Origin: Micromonospora sp. MP36
Lineage (GTDB): Bacteria; Actinomycetota; Actinomycetes; Mycobacteriales; Micromonosporaceae
DNA length: 64,000 nucleotides
Direction of reading: 5' to 3'
NCBI RefSeq assembly: GCF_008119785.1
Contig: NZ_VSFA01000005.1
Coordinates: forward strand, 124,001 to 188,000
Shown: positions 18,057 through 26,845 of the stretch, in pieces
Layout: every line of letters starts with the position of its first letter
Numbering within the stretch: the first letter of the stretch is position 1
The notes under the pieces: model-generated
What the model saw: only the letters and a program-made list of their open reading frames with translations
Databases searched by the model: none
Told to the model about the DNA's origin: nothing
Translations under genes and position numbers: made by a program

Positions 18057-18155
18057 ATGGCGACGAAGCACAAGCCGCAGACCGAGACCACCACCGACGA
18101 GGCGCGCGAGCAGATGCGCCGCGCGCTGCAGACGTCGATGGACACCCGTCAGTGA
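18057..18155 (+). CDS. 32-residue small protein
   Basis: ATG 18057 is preceded by GGAAGGGA at a good distance. It encodes MATKHKPQTETTTDEAREQM and a further 12 residues, rich in Thr, Gln and charged residues and probably helical in its second half. I recognise no family. The clear ribosome-binding site and non-random composition support a real short gene, but it is too small for certainty. Confidence 0.5.
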   Translation: MATKHKPQTETTTDEAREQMRRALQTSMDTRQ

Positions 18156-18239
18156 CGGCCGGCCGCCCGGCGGTGGCGCGGTAGTCACCGCGCCGCCGCC
18201 GCTCCGGTCGCCCGGTTCCGCCTACGACCCGTCCGGCGC

Positions 18240-18245
18240 TACCGT
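18240..18245 (+). promoter_or_regulatory. -10 element of a leaderless promoter
   Basis: TACCGT, 6 nt before GTG 18252. Confidence 0.45.
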
Positions 18246-18251
18246 CGCCCG

Positions 18252-18770
18252 GTGCGCCGCATCCTCATCGTGGGCAGCGCGGGCGCGGGCAAGACCACGC
18301 TCGCCCGCGAGGTCGCCCGCCGGCTCGACCTCCCGCTGATCCACCTTGACCGGCACTACTGGCGGCCCGGCTGGGTCGCCGCTGCCGACGCCGACTTCCG
18401 CGCGGAGGTCGCCGCGCTGGCCGCCCGCCCCGCCTGGGTGATGGAGGGCAACTACCGCAGTACCCTCGACCTCCGCCTGCCCCGCGCCGACCTGCTGGTC
18501 CTCTGCGACCCGTCCCGGCTGCGCTGCCTCGCCCGGGTGCTGCGCCGCCGCTGGGCCTACCGGGCCACGTCCCGACCCGACCTGCCGGACGGCTGCCCCG
18601 AGCAGCTCGACCTTGAGTTCCTCTACTACATCTGGCGATACCCCCGCCGCTCTCGTCCCCTGGTCTACGCGGCCGTCGCCGCCCACGCCCCCGAGCTGCC
18701 GGTGATCCGCCTGCGCACCCGCGCCGACACCCGCCGCTGGCTGGCCACTCTCCCGGCCCCGTCACGGTGA
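18252..18770 (+). CDS. P-loop kinase-like protein (topology-modulation/FlaR-type)
   Basis: A 172-residue protein with Walker A 'GSAGAGKTTLAREVARRL' and the continuation 'LPLIHLDRHYWRPGW', typical of the adenylate-kinase-related proteins annotated as topology modulation or FlaR-like. 'WVMEGNYRSTLDLRLPRADLLVLCDPSRLRCL' is the usual second half. The true substrate is unknown; a nucleotide or small-molecule kinase is the likely activity. It starts with GTG at 18252 and is followed by a strong hairpin. Confidence 0.85.
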   Translation: MRRILIVGSAGAGKTTLAREVARRLDLPLIHLDRHYWRPGWVAAADADFRAEVAALAARPAWVMEGNYRSTLDLRLPRADLLVLCDPSRLRCLARVLRRRWAYRATSRPDLPDGCPEQLDLEFLYYIWRYPRRSRPLVYAAVAAHAPELPVIRLRTRADTRRWLATLPAPSR

Positions 18771-18823
18771 TCATGAGGTTGGCGGCGGTTTCGGAGATCG
18801 ACAGTGCCGCCAACCTCATGATC
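18769..18823 (+). terminator. Perfect 18-bp hairpin (GATC-stem family)
   Basis: The arms 18769-18786 and 18806-18823 (GATCATGAGGTTGGCGGC and its exact complement) enclose a 19-nt loop. The stem starts inside the stop codon of the kinase gene. The TGATCATGA(A/G)GTTG stem recurs at 29682-29736. Confidence 0.7.
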
Positions 18824-18900
18824 GACCCATCCTGGGCGAGGGTTGGTAAGTGATGGGTCCGGTTGCGTTCCTTACCGGCCGCGTGTCAGGATCGGCGGCG

Positions 18901-20232
18901 ATGAGTCAGACCGCCGCCCCCGCCACCGGCTCCTCCACCGCGTCGCCCCGCCGGATCGCCGCGCTCGCCCTGCCGGCACTCGTGGTGCTGGCCGCCGAGC
19001 CGCTCTACGTCCTGGTCGACACCGCGGTGGTCGGGCACCTGGGCCGCGTCCCGCTCGCCGCGCTCGCCGTCGGCGGCACGGTGCTGACGCTGACCGCGTG
19101 GCTCGGCACCGTCGTCGCGTACGGGACCACCGGGCGGTCGGCCCGGCGGTTCGGCTCAGGGGACCGGGCCGCGGCGGTGGCCGAGGGGGTGCAGGCGTCC
19201 TGGCTGGCCCTGACCGTCGGCGTGCTGGTGGCGCTCGCCATGCAGGTCGGCGGCGGGTGGCTGGCGCGTACCCTCGTCGGCGGCCCGGGCGAGGTGGCCG
19301 ATGCCGCCGCCAGCTGGCTGCGGATCGCCGCGCTCGGCGCGCCCGGCCTGCTGCTGGCCGCTGCCGGCAACGGCTGGCTACGCGGCATCCAGGACACCCG
19401 GCGACCGCTGCTCTTCGTGCTCGCCCCCAACCTGCTCTCCGCGCTGCTCTGCCCGCTGCTGGTCTACCCGGCCGGGCTCGGGCTGGCCGGCTCGGCGGTG
19501 GCGAACGCCATCGCGCAGACCATCTCCGGCGCCCTCTTCGCGGCCGCGCTGGTCCGCGAGCGGGTCTCCCTCCGCCCCCGGCCCCGGCTGATCCGGCAGC
19601 AGCTCGTGCTCAGCCGCGACCTGCTGATCCGGGGCGTCGCGTTCCAGGCCAGCTTCCTGTCCGCCACCGCCGTCGCGGCCCGCTTCGGCGCCGCCGCGGT
19701 CGGCGCCCACCAGATCGCCGTACAGCTGTGGTTCTTCACCGCCCTGGTGCTGGACGCCCTGGCGATCGCCGCCCAGGCGTTGATCGGCGCGGCGCTCGGC
19801 GCCGGCGACGCGGCCGGCGCCCGCGCCCTCGCCCGCCGGATCGCCCTGCTCGGCGGCGCGTGCGGCGTGGCGTTCGCGGTGCTCATCGCCGCCGGCGCCG
19901 GCCTGGTGCCGTCCTGGTTCAGCTCCGACCCGCAGGTACGCGAGCAGGCGATGGTCGCCTGGCCGTGGTTCGTCGCGCTGCAGCCGATCGGTGGGGTGGT
20001 GTTCGCCCTCGACGGCGTGCTGATCGGCGCGGGTGACGTCCGCTACCTGCGCAACCTCACCATCGTGGCGGCGCTGGCCGGCTTCCTGCCGGCGATCTGG
20101 CTGGCCTACGGGCTCGACCTCGGGCTGGGCGGGATCTGGGCCGGGCTGACGCTGTTCGTGGTGCTCCGGCTGGTCGCGCTGCTGCTGCGGCTGCGTTCCG
20201 GCGGCTGGGCGGTGGTCGGCGCGGTCCGCTGA
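18901..20232 (+). CDS. MATE family efflux transporter (DinF-like)
   Basis: A 443-residue membrane protein with about 12 hydrophobic helices in two homologous halves. N-terminal family motif: 'ALPALVVLAAEPLYVLVDTAVVGHLGRVPLAALAVGG'. Second half: 'GAHQIAVQLWFFTALVLDALAIAAQALIGAALGAGD'. The DTAVVGHLG Asp matches the cation-coupling position of DinF-type MATE proteins. It probably exports cationic drugs or metabolites by H+ or Na+ antiport. ATG 18901 is used; an upstream ATG at 18853 would add an unlikely extension. It ends 13 nt from a convergent gene. Confidence 0.9.
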   Translation: MSQTAAPATGSSTASPRRIAALALPALVVLAAEPLYVLVDTAVVGHLGRVPLAALAVGGTVLTLTAWLGTVVAYGTTGRSARRFGSGDRAAAVAEGVQASWLALTVGVLVALAMQVGGGWLARTLVGGPGEVADAAASWLRIAALGAPGLLLAAAGNGWLRGIQDTRRPLLFVLAPNLLSALLCPLLVYPAGLGLAGSAVANAIAQTISGALFAAALVRERVSLRPRPRLIRQQLVLSRDLLIRGVAFQASFLSATAVAARFGAAAVGAHQIAVQLWFFTALVLDALAIAAQALIGAALGAGDAAGARALARRIALLGGACGVAFAVLIAAGAGLVPSWFSSDPQVREQAMVAWPWFVALQPIGGVVFALDGVLIGAGDVRYLRNLTIVAALAGFLPAIWLAYGLDLGLGGIWAGLTLFVVLRLVALLLRLRSGGWAVVGAVR

Positions 20233-20245
20233 CCAGCGCTGCGGT

Positions 20246-21253
20246 TCAGCAGGACTCGCCGTCGCCCGCCCGCCAGCCCGGGTCGTAGATGTCGCCGGTC
20301 GCCCCCGGCCTGGGCAGCACCACGTTGGCGGGGTCGTACTCCAGCGCGAGGTAGCCCTTCTCCATCGCCGCGCAGGTCGAGTTCGACACCGTCACCTGGG
20401 CCGAGCCGATCCAGAGCCCGCGGGACGAGGCCCGGACGTCGTCCGGGTGGGGCACGTGCCAGACCACCTCGTCGCGCACGGTTACCAGCTCGGCCCCCGG
20501 CGGGTATTTCTGCGCCTGGAACAGGTCGAACGAGTAGACCCAGATGAACCGGGTGGTGACCGCCAGCACCCGGATCCCGTCGTCGGTGGTGGTGGCGGTG
20601 TACTCGATGGTGCCGCGGGCGCGGATGTCCGGTACGAAGCCGGGGTTGGCGTCGCGCAGGATCCGGGTGGCGTAGCCGAGGTTGTTGCCGGCGGCCAGGT
20701 CGTCGGTGACCGTCGACCGGGCGTCGGGAGCGAGCCGGGCGAGGAACGCCTCCGGATCGCCGTACAGCATGTCCTTGCCCAGCCGGCCCTCGACCAGCGC
20801 CGTTCGGACGCCGGACAGCGCATCGGCGACCTGCTTCGCGGAGAACGGGCCGGCCGCCCGGGCGGCCGGCAGGACGATCGCCTGCTCACCCTCGGCGAAG
20901 TGCTCGGCCGGGGTGTCGAGGTAGACGCCCAGGGTGTTGCCGTCGGCGTCGACCTGCCGGGGCGGTGCGGTCGGGCGGGACCGCAGCGCCACCTCGCCGT
21001 GGTTGACCTTGTCCGCGAAACGCCAGCCGGTGGTGCCGAGGAAACCGAGGAACCCGACGACCAGCAGCAGACCGACGGCGCCGAGCAGCTTCCCGCTGTG
21101 CCGCTCCCAGCCGAGGCGTAGCCGCTCCCGCCCGGTCAGCTCGTGCTCCGGCACCGGATGGCGCATCCAGTCGGGCACCTTGACCGACTCGTCCGAGGTG
21201 AACATGTCGTCGAAGCGGCGCGACGCCTCGGGCTGCTGCTGGTCGTCGGTCAT
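20246..21253 (-). CDS. Single-pass membrane protein with large ectodomain, unknown function
   Basis: A 335-residue protein. A cytoplasmic N-terminus (about 1-54) contains 'VPDWMRHPVPEHEL'. One membrane helix follows (about 55-75, LLGAVGLLLVVGFLGFLG), then an extracytoplasmic domain of about 255 residues without an enzyme motif that I can name. The PDWMRHP motif also occurs in the next gene upstream (PDWMRNP), so the two are related or partners. They share orientation and are separated by 85 nt. Confidence 0.7.
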   Translation of the reverse strand: MTDDQQQPEASRRFDDMFTSDESVKVPDWMRHPVPEHELTGRERLRLGWERHSGKLLGAVGLLLVVGFLGFLGTTGWRFADKVNHGEVALRSRPTAPPRQVDADGNTLGVYLDTPAEHFAEGEQAIVLPAARAAGPFSAKQVADALSGVRTALVEGRLGKDMLYGDPEAFLARLAPDARSTVTDDLAAGNNLGYATRILRDANPGFVPDIRARGTIEYTATTTDDGIRVLAVTTRFIWVYSFDLFQAQKYPPGAELVTVRDEVVWHVPHPDDVRASSRGLWIGSAQVTVSNSTCAAMEKGYLALEYDPANVVLPRPGATGDIYDPGWRAGDGESC

Positions 21254-21338
21254 TCCTGGGTCCTGTGGAGGCGAGTGGGAGGGGCGGATGATCTTCGCAC
21301 GCGGGGGAGCCGTTCCGCCGCCCCGCGGCCCAGATCGA

Positions 21339-21638
21339 TCAGAGCTCGCGGTGGCTGATCTTGTAGAACAGGTACAGCGTGCCCACCACCAGGCAGGTGG
21401 CCACCACCGCGACGACGACGAAGGACACGATCGCGGAGACCACCGGGTGCCGTTCGCTGAACCGGCTGCGGTCCCGCCACGCCCAGAGCCGGTGCCGGGC
21501 CGCCCGCAGCGCCGGCACCCCGTCGACGAATTCCGAGAGGCGGCGGCCGAGGGTACGGCGCGGCGGCTCGGGGTTGCGCATCCAGTCGGGCAGGTCGACC
21601 CGGGGCCGGTGCTGGTGCGAGGGCGGCGGGTTGGTCAT
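21339..21638 (-). CDS. Short single-pass membrane protein with PDWMRNP motif
   Basis: A 99-residue protein with a cytoplasmic basic N-terminal part containing 'VDLPDWMRNPEPPRRTLGRRL' and one C-terminal membrane helix (about 68-92, VSAIVSFVVVAVVATCLVVGTLYLFY). It ends 'KISHREL', so it has almost no ectodomain. The shared PDWMR(H/N)P motif links it with the larger downstream protein. The start is ATG 21638. Function unknown. Confidence 0.65.
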   Translation of the reverse strand: MTNPPPSHQHRPRVDLPDWMRNPEPPRRTLGRRLSEFVDGVPALRAARHRLWAWRDRSRFSERHPVVSAIVSFVVVAVVATCLVVGTLYLFYKISHREL

Positions 21639-21746
21639 CGGGCTCCTACCGGTGCTGCGACGAGGGCGCATGATCTTGGCACTCCGGTCGATCAGGGCGG
21701 TATCCCCCGCACGTGCGATCACCGGGGTCTGGCAGGCTTGGCCGTC

Positions 21747-22631
21747 GTGAGCACAGACGGTCTGATCGTGGTCGACAAGCCGGGCGGCATGACGTCCCAC
21801 GACGTGGTGGCGCGGATCCGGCGGCTGGCGCGCACCCGGCGGGTGGGGCACGGCGGCACGCTCGACCCGATGGCGACCGGGGTGCTGGTGATCGGGGTGG
21901 GACGCGCCACCCGGCTGCTCACCTACGTGATCGGCGCCGGCAAGAGCTACACCGCGACCATCCGGCTCGGCCAGACGACCATCACCGACGACGCCGAGGG
22001 TGACGTGGTGGCCACCAACCCGGTCGGCGGGGTCACCGACGACGCGATCCGCGCCGCGCTCGCCGCCCAGACCGGCGAGATCGACCAGGTGCCCAGCGCG
22101 GTCAGCGCCATCAAGATCAACGGTCAGCGGGCGTACAAGCGGGTCCGCGCGGGGGAGACGGTCGAGCTGCCCGCCCGGCGGGTCACCATCTCCCGGCTGG
22201 ACGTCCTGGCGGTCCGCCGGGACCTCCCGGACGTGGTGGACGTGGACGTCGACGTCACCTGCTCGTCCGGGACGTACATCCGGGCCATCGCGCGGGACGC
22301 GGGCGCCGCGCTCGGGGTCGGCGGCCACCTGACCGCGCTGCGCCGGACCGCGGTCGGCGGCTTCACCCTGGCCGAGGCGGCCACCCTCGACGCGCTGGAG
22401 CAGTGCGCGCCCGACGTGGTCAACCTGCCCCTGGACGCGGCCGCCGACCGGTTCTTCCCGCGTCGGGACGCCACCGGCGACGAGGCGCGCACGCTCGCCC
22501 ACGGCGGGCCGCTCGACGCGGCCGGCATCGCCGGACCGTACGCGGTCTTCGGCCCCGACGGCGGGCTGATCGCTATCGTCAGCGAGCGGGGCGGCCGGGC
22601 CCGCGCGGAGGTCGTGCTGGCGCCGGCCTGA
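21747..22631 (+). CDS. truB: tRNA pseudouridine-55 synthase TruB
   Basis: A 294-residue enzyme that converts U55 of the tRNA T-loop to pseudouridine. The catalytic Asp is in 'RRVGHGGTLDPMATGVLVIGVGRATRLL'; other TruB motifs are 'GLIVVDKPGGMTSHDVVARIRR', 'QVPSAVSAIKINGQRAYKRVRAGE' and 'VDVTCSSGTYIRAIARDAG'. The C-terminal region is PUA-like. Start GTG 21747. It resumes the conserved block with ribF, rpsO and pnp. Confidence 0.96.
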   Translation: MSTDGLIVVDKPGGMTSHDVVARIRRLARTRRVGHGGTLDPMATGVLVIGVGRATRLLTYVIGAGKSYTATIRLGQTTITDDAEGDVVATNPVGGVTDDAIRAALAAQTGEIDQVPSAVSAIKINGQRAYKRVRAGETVELPARRVTISRLDVLAVRRDLPDVVDVDVDVTCSSGTYIRAIARDAGAALGVGGHLTALRRTAVGGFTLAEAATLDALEQCAPDVVNLPLDAAADRFFPRRDATGDEARTLAHGGPLDAAGIAGPYAVFGPDGGLIAIVSERGGRARAEVVLAPA

Positions 22632-22675
22632 CGACGGCCGGGCCGAATCGCGTGGGCGAGCAGGGGAGGAGAGGC

Positions 22676-23602
22676 ATGCAGCGGTGGCGGGGGTATGAGG
22701 CGGTGCCCGGAGGCTGGGGACGCGCGGTGGTCACCATCGGCGTCTTCGACGGCGTGCACAAGGGGCACCAGGCCACCATCGGCCACGCCGTGGCCCGGGC
22801 CCGCGAGATGGGCGTACGGTCGGTGGTGCTGACCTTCGACCCGCACCCGGCGGAGGTGGTCCGCCCCGGCTCGCACCCGGCGGTGCTCACCGAGCCGGCC
22901 CGCAAGGCGGAGCTGATCGAGGCGCTCGGGGCCGACGTGCTCTGCGTGGTGCCGTTCACCCCGGAGTTCTCCCGGTTGCCGGCCGAGGCGTTCGTGCACG
23001 ACATCCTCGTCGAGCACCTGCACGCCGCGCTGGTGGTGGTCGGCGACAACTTCCGCTTCGGGCACCGGGCCGCCGGCGACGTGGCACTGCTGGAGCGGCT
23101 GGGCCGCACCTTCGGCTTCGGGGTGGAGAGCGGCCCGCTGGTCGCCGAGGCGGGGACGGTCTTCTCCTCCACGTACATCCGCTCCTGCATCGACGCGGGT
23201 GATGTGGCCGCGGCGGCCGCCGCGCTCGGCCGCCCGCACCGGGTCGAGGGCGTGGTGGTCCGCGGCGACCAGCGCGGACGCGAGCTGGGCTTCCCCACCG
23301 CCAACCTGCTGACCCACCGGTACGCGGCGGTCCCCGCCGACGGGGTGTACGCCGCTCGGCTGGTGCGTCGGGGCGGGGAGCCCCTGGCGGCGGCCGTCTC
23401 GATCGGCACCAACCCGACCTTCTCCGGGCGGGAGCGCCGGGTGGAGGCGTACGTGCTGGACTTCACCGGTGACCTGTACGGCGAGCGGCTGGCCTTGGAC
23501 TTCGTGGCGCACCTGCGTGAGCAACGGACGTACGACGCGATCGAGCCGTTGATCGCCCAGATCGGCGAGGACGTCGAGCGGACCCGCCGGGCGCTCGGCT
23601 GA
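22676..23602 (+). CDS. ribF: Bifunctional riboflavin kinase/FAD synthetase
   Basis: A 308-residue enzyme. The N-terminal FMN adenylyltransferase domain has the nucleotide-binding '[22 protein letters not shown]' and '[14 protein letters not shown]'. The C-terminal riboflavin kinase domain has '[21 protein letters not shown]' and '[24 protein letters not shown]'. It makes FMN and FAD from riboflavin. ATG 22676 is preceded by GGGGAGGAGAGG. The truB-ribF-rpsO order is classical. Confidence 0.96.
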   Translation: MQRWRGYEAVPGGWGRAVVTIGVFDGVHKGHQATIGHAVARAREMGVRSVVLTFDPHPAEVVRPGSHPAVLTEPARKAELIEALGADVLCVVPFTPEFSRLPAEAFVHDILVEHLHAALVVVGDNFRFGHRAAGDVALLERLGRTFGFGVESGPLVAEAGTVFSSTYIRSCIDAGDVAAAAAALGRPHRVEGVVVRGDQRGRELGFPTANLLTHRYAAVPADGVYAARLVRRGGEPLAAAVSIGTNPTFSGRERRVEAYVLDFTGDLYGERLALDFVAHLREQRTYDAIEPLIAQIGEDVERTRRALG

Positions 23603-23807
23603 CCTGGGGTGCGGCCGCCGGGAACGCCTCACGCGGCCCTTGACCGGGTGGTTCCCGACCGGGCTGGTAGTCTGGCAGGGACGTCGGCCGACCGACGCGG
23701 AGCCTCGCCTGCCTGCACGACGCCGCGGGTGCGAGGCACCGGTCCGTCCCCCGGTCATCGAGACCGCTCCGACGGACCTCACCGAACGACCCACGAACAG
23801 GGAGAAC

Positions 23808-24077
23808 ATGGCGCTCGACCAGGAAGCCAAGGCCAAGATCCGCTCCGAGTACGCGACCAAGGAGGGCGACACCGGCTCGCCCGAGGTGCAGGTCGCGGTC
23901 CTCACCAAGCGGATCGCCGAGCTCACCGAGCACCTGAAGGTGCACAAGCACGACCACCACAGCCGCCGTGGGCTGCTGCTGCTGGTCGGCCGGCGCCGTC
24001 GGCTGCTCAACTACGTCCAGAAGAAGGACATCAACCGCTACCGGTCGCTCATCGAGCGGCTCGGCCTGCGTCGGTGA
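23808..24077 (+). CDS. rpsO: 30S ribosomal protein S15
   Basis: An 89-residue protein. It is full length and shows the family pattern '[70 protein letters not shown]'. S15 binds the central domain of 16S rRNA early in assembly. GGGAG precedes ATG 23808. It is followed by a terminator-type hairpin and then pnp. Confidence 0.98.
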   Translation: MALDQEAKAKIRSEYATKEGDTGSPEVQVAVLTKRIAELTEHLKVHKHDHHSRRGLLLLVGRRRRLLNYVQKKDINRYRSLIERLGLRR

Positions 24078-24083
24078 CCTGAC

Positions 24084-24110
24084 GGGGGAGTGGCCTGCGG
24101 CCGCTCCCCC
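24084..24110 (+). terminator. Hairpin after rpsO
   Basis: GGGGGAGTGGC / GCCGCTCCCCC (11 bp with one G-T pair, 5-nt loop) begins 7 nt after the rpsO stop. It is likely a terminator or processing hairpin between rpsO and pnp. Nothing else is recognised in the 189 nt up to pnp. Confidence 0.65.
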
Positions 24111-24298
24111 GTTCCGGTACCACTGAGAGAACCGGGCCACGCGACCACCTGAGAGGGAGCCGGTCGGCGTACCGGTCTCCGGTAGTGGCCCCCGGGCACC
24201 CCGGCATCCGCCGGTCACCCGGGCGCTTCGATCGAAGACCGGCCGTCTGAGCAGCTCCCGCGTCGTGGGCCCCCGATGCGAAGGAGCATTGCCGCACC

Positions 24299-26656
24299 AT
24301 GACCGAGAATCGACTCGGCACCGAATCCCGCACCGCCACGATCGACAACGGGTCCTTCGGCACCCGTGAGGTCACCTTCTCCACCGGTCGGCTGGCCCGC
24401 CAGGCCGCCGGCTCCGTCATCGCCCAGCTCGGCGAGACCGTCGTGCTCTCCGCCACCACGGCCAGCAAGCAGCCGCGGGAGCAGTTCGACTTCTTCCCGC
24501 TGACGGTGGACGTCGAGGAGCGGATGTACGCCGCGGGCCGCATCCCCGGCTCGTTCTTCCGCCGCGAGGGCCGGCCCAGCGAGGACGCCATCCTCACCTG
24601 CCGGCTGATCGACCGGCCGCTGCGCCCGTCCTTCGTCAAGGGCCTGCGCAACGAGGTCCAGGTCGTCGAGACCGTGCTGGCGCTCGACCCGCAGCACCCG
24701 TACGACGTCGTGGCGATCAACGCCGCCTCGATGTCCACCAAGCTCTCCGGCCTGCCGTTCTCCGGCCCGATCGGGGCCACCCGGATGGGCCACATCGACG
24801 GCCAGTGGGTCGCCTTCCCGACCTACGAGGAGCTGGAGCGGGCCACCTTCGACATGGTGGTGGCCGGCCGGGTCCTGCCGGACGGCGACGTCGCGATCAT
24901 GATGGTCGAGGCGGAGGCCACCGAGCACACCGTGAAGCTGGTCGCCGGCGGGGCCACCGCCCCGACCGAGGAGGTCGTCGCCAGCGGCCTGGAGGCCGCC
25001 AAGCCGGCCATCCGCGAGCTGTGCCGGGCGCAGAGCGAGCTGGCTGACGTGGCCGCCAAGCCGGTCGCCGAGTTCCCGGTCTTCCTCGACTACTCCGACG
25101 ACGCGTACGACGCGGTGGCCGAGCTGGCCCGCGCCGACGTCGCCGAGGCCCTGAAGATCGCCGGCAAGCACGACCGCGAGGAGGCCCTGGACCGGGTCAA
25201 GGCCCGGGTCGCCGAGGAGCTCGGCCCGCGCTTCGAGGGCCGCGAGAAGGAGCTCTCCGCCGCCTTCCGGTCGCTGACCAAGGCCGAGGTCCGCAGCCGG
25301 GTGCTGCGCGAGCAGGTCCGCATCGACGGCCGGGGCACGCGCGACATCCGCCCGCTGACCGCCGAGGTCGGCGTGCTGCCGCGGGTGCACGGCTCGGCGC
25401 TGTTCGAGCGCGGCGAGACCCAGATCTTGGGCGTCACCACGCTGAACATGCTGCGGATGGAGCAGTCGCTGGACACCCTCTCCCCGGAGAAGTCCAAGCG
25501 CTACATGCACAACTACAACTTCCCGCCGTACTCCACCGGTGAGACCGGCCGGGTCGGCTCGCCGAAGCGGCGCGAGATCGGCCACGGCGCGCTGGCCGAG
25601 CGGGCGCTGATCCCGGTGCTGCCGTCGCGCGAGGAGTTCCCGTACGCCATCCGGCAGGTCTCCGAGGCGCTCGGCTCCAACGGCTCCACCTCGATGGGTT
25701 CGGTCTGCGCCTCGACGCTGGGCCTGCTGTCGGCCGGTGTGCCGCTGAAGGCCCCGGTCGCCGGCATCGCCATGGGCCTCATCTCCGACGAGGTCGAGGG
25801 CAAGACCCAGTACGTGACGCTGACCGACATCCTCGGCGCTGAGGACGCGTTCGGCGACATGGACTTCAAGGTCGCCGGCACCCGGGAGTTCGTCACCGCT
25901 CTCCAGCTCGACACCAAGCTCGACGGCATCCCGTCGGACGTGCTGGCCGCCGCGCTTCAGCAGGCGCACGAGGCCCGGCAGACCATCCTCGACGTGATGC
26001 AGCGGGCCATCGAGGCCCCGGCCGAGATGTCGGACTACGCCCCGCGGGTCACCACCGTGAAGATCCCGGTCGACAAGATCGGCATGGTGATCGGCCCGAA
26101 GGGCCAGACCATCAACGCCATCCAGGACGAGACCGGCGCCGAGATCTCCATCGAGGACGACGGCACCATCTACGTCGGCGCGACCAACGGCCCGTCGGCC
26201 CAGGCCGCGGTCGAGCGGATCAACGCGATCGCCAACCCGACCCTGCCGAAGGTCGGCGACCGGTTCCTCGGCACCGTGGTGAAGACCGCCCCGTTCGGCG
26301 CCTTCATCTCGCTGCTGCCCGGCCGCGACGGCCTGCTGCACATCTCCAAGGTGGGTGACGGCAAGCGGGTCGAGAAGGTTGAGGACTACCTCAACGTCGG
26401 CGACAAGGTCGAGGTGGAGATCGCCGACATCGACCAGCGCGGCAAGATCTACCTGGACAAGGTCCGCCCGGAGGGCGCCGAGGCGCCGGCCGCCGAGGAG
26501 GCCGCCGGTGGCGAGCGTCCCGCCGGCCGGGACCGGGGCGACCGGGGTCCGCGCGACCGCGGCGACCGCGAGCGCGGCGGCCGGGGCCCGGACCGTGGCG
26601 AGGGCGGCGAGGGCGGCGGCGAGTCCCGCCCGCGTCGCCGGACCCGGCACAGCTGA
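24299..26656 (+). CDS. pnp: Polyribonucleotide nucleotidyltransferase (PNPase)
   Basis: A 785-residue 3'-5' phosphorolytic exoribonuclease. Two RNase PH domains are linked by a helical domain; the second has '[14 protein letters not shown]'-type and '[19 protein letters not shown]' motifs with the phosphate-binding Ser/Thr. A KH domain ('[40 protein letters not shown]') and an S1 domain ('[38 protein letters not shown]') follow. It ends in an Arg/Gly/Asp-rich tail (about 735-785), as in other actinobacteria. The original start is ATG 24299 after GAAGGAG. Confidence 0.97.
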   Translation: MTENRLGTESRTATIDNGSFGTREVTFSTGRLARQAAGSVIAQLGETVVLSATTASKQPREQFDFFPLTVDVEERMYAAGRIPGSFFRREGRPSEDAILTCRLIDRPLRPSFVKGLRNEVQVVETVLALDPQHPYDVVAINAASMSTKLSGLPFSGPIGATRMGHIDGQWVAFPTYEELERATFDMVVAGRVLPDGDVAIMMVEAEATEHTVKLVAGGATAPTEEVVASGLEAAKPAIRELCRAQSELADVAAKPVAEFPVFLDYSDDAYDAVAELARADVAEALKIAGKHDREEALDRVKARVAEELGPRFEGREKELSAAFRSLTKAEVRSRVLREQVRIDGRGTRDIRPLTAEVGVLPRVHGSALFERGETQILGVTTLNMLRMEQSLDTLSPEKSKRYMHNYNFPPYSTGETGRVGSPKRREIGHGALAERALIPVLPSREEFPYAIRQVSEALGSNGSTSMGSVCASTLGLLSAGVPLKAPVAGIAMGLISDEVEGKTQYVTLTDILGAEDAFGDMDFKVAGTREFVTALQLDTKLDGIPSDVLAAALQQAHEARQTILDVMQRAIEAPAEMSDYAPRVTTVKIPVDKIGMVIGPKGQTINAIQDETGAEISIEDDGTIYVGATNGPSAQAAVERINAIANPTLPKVGDRFLGTVVKTAPFGAFISLLPGRDGLLHISKVGDGKRVEKVEDYLNVGDKVEVEIADIDQRGKIYLDKVRPEGAEAPAAEEAAGGERPAGRDRGDRGPRDRGDRERGGRGPDRGEGGEGGGESRPRRRTRHS

Positions 26657-26664
26657 TCCTCGAT

Positions 26665-26697
26665 CGGCCGGGTGACGTCGACCGCGTCACCCGGCCG
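26665..26697 (+). terminator. Terminator after pnp
   Basis: A perfect 12-13-bp stem GGCCGGGTGACG / CGTCACCCGGCC (7-nt loop) starts 9 nt after the pnp stop. Confidence 0.75.
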
Positions 26698-26699
26698 GC

Positions 26700-26803
26700 G
26701 GCGACTCCAGCCCGGCGCGTCCGATGACGCGCCGCGCCCTGGAGCCGTCACCCGGCGACTTCAGCCCGGCGCGTCTGACGCCGTGCCGCGGCCTGGAGCC
26801 GTC
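26700..26803. repeat. Two tandem family A palindromes
   Basis: Two copies in reverse orientation (26700-26749 and 26754-26803, period 54 bp) fill most of the space between the pnp terminator and the M16 peptidase gene. The arms (CTCCAG or TTCAG / CTGGAGCCGTC) are shorter and less perfect than in the other copies. Confidence 0.8.
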
Positions 26804-26845
26804 ACCCGCACCACCCACCCCTCGTCGAACTGGAAGCAGGTTTTC

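Noticed and set aside
24111..24298. A small RNA or pnp autoregulatory leader
   Set aside because: No convincing long stem of the RNase III type could be drawn; only the rpsO hairpin is supported.
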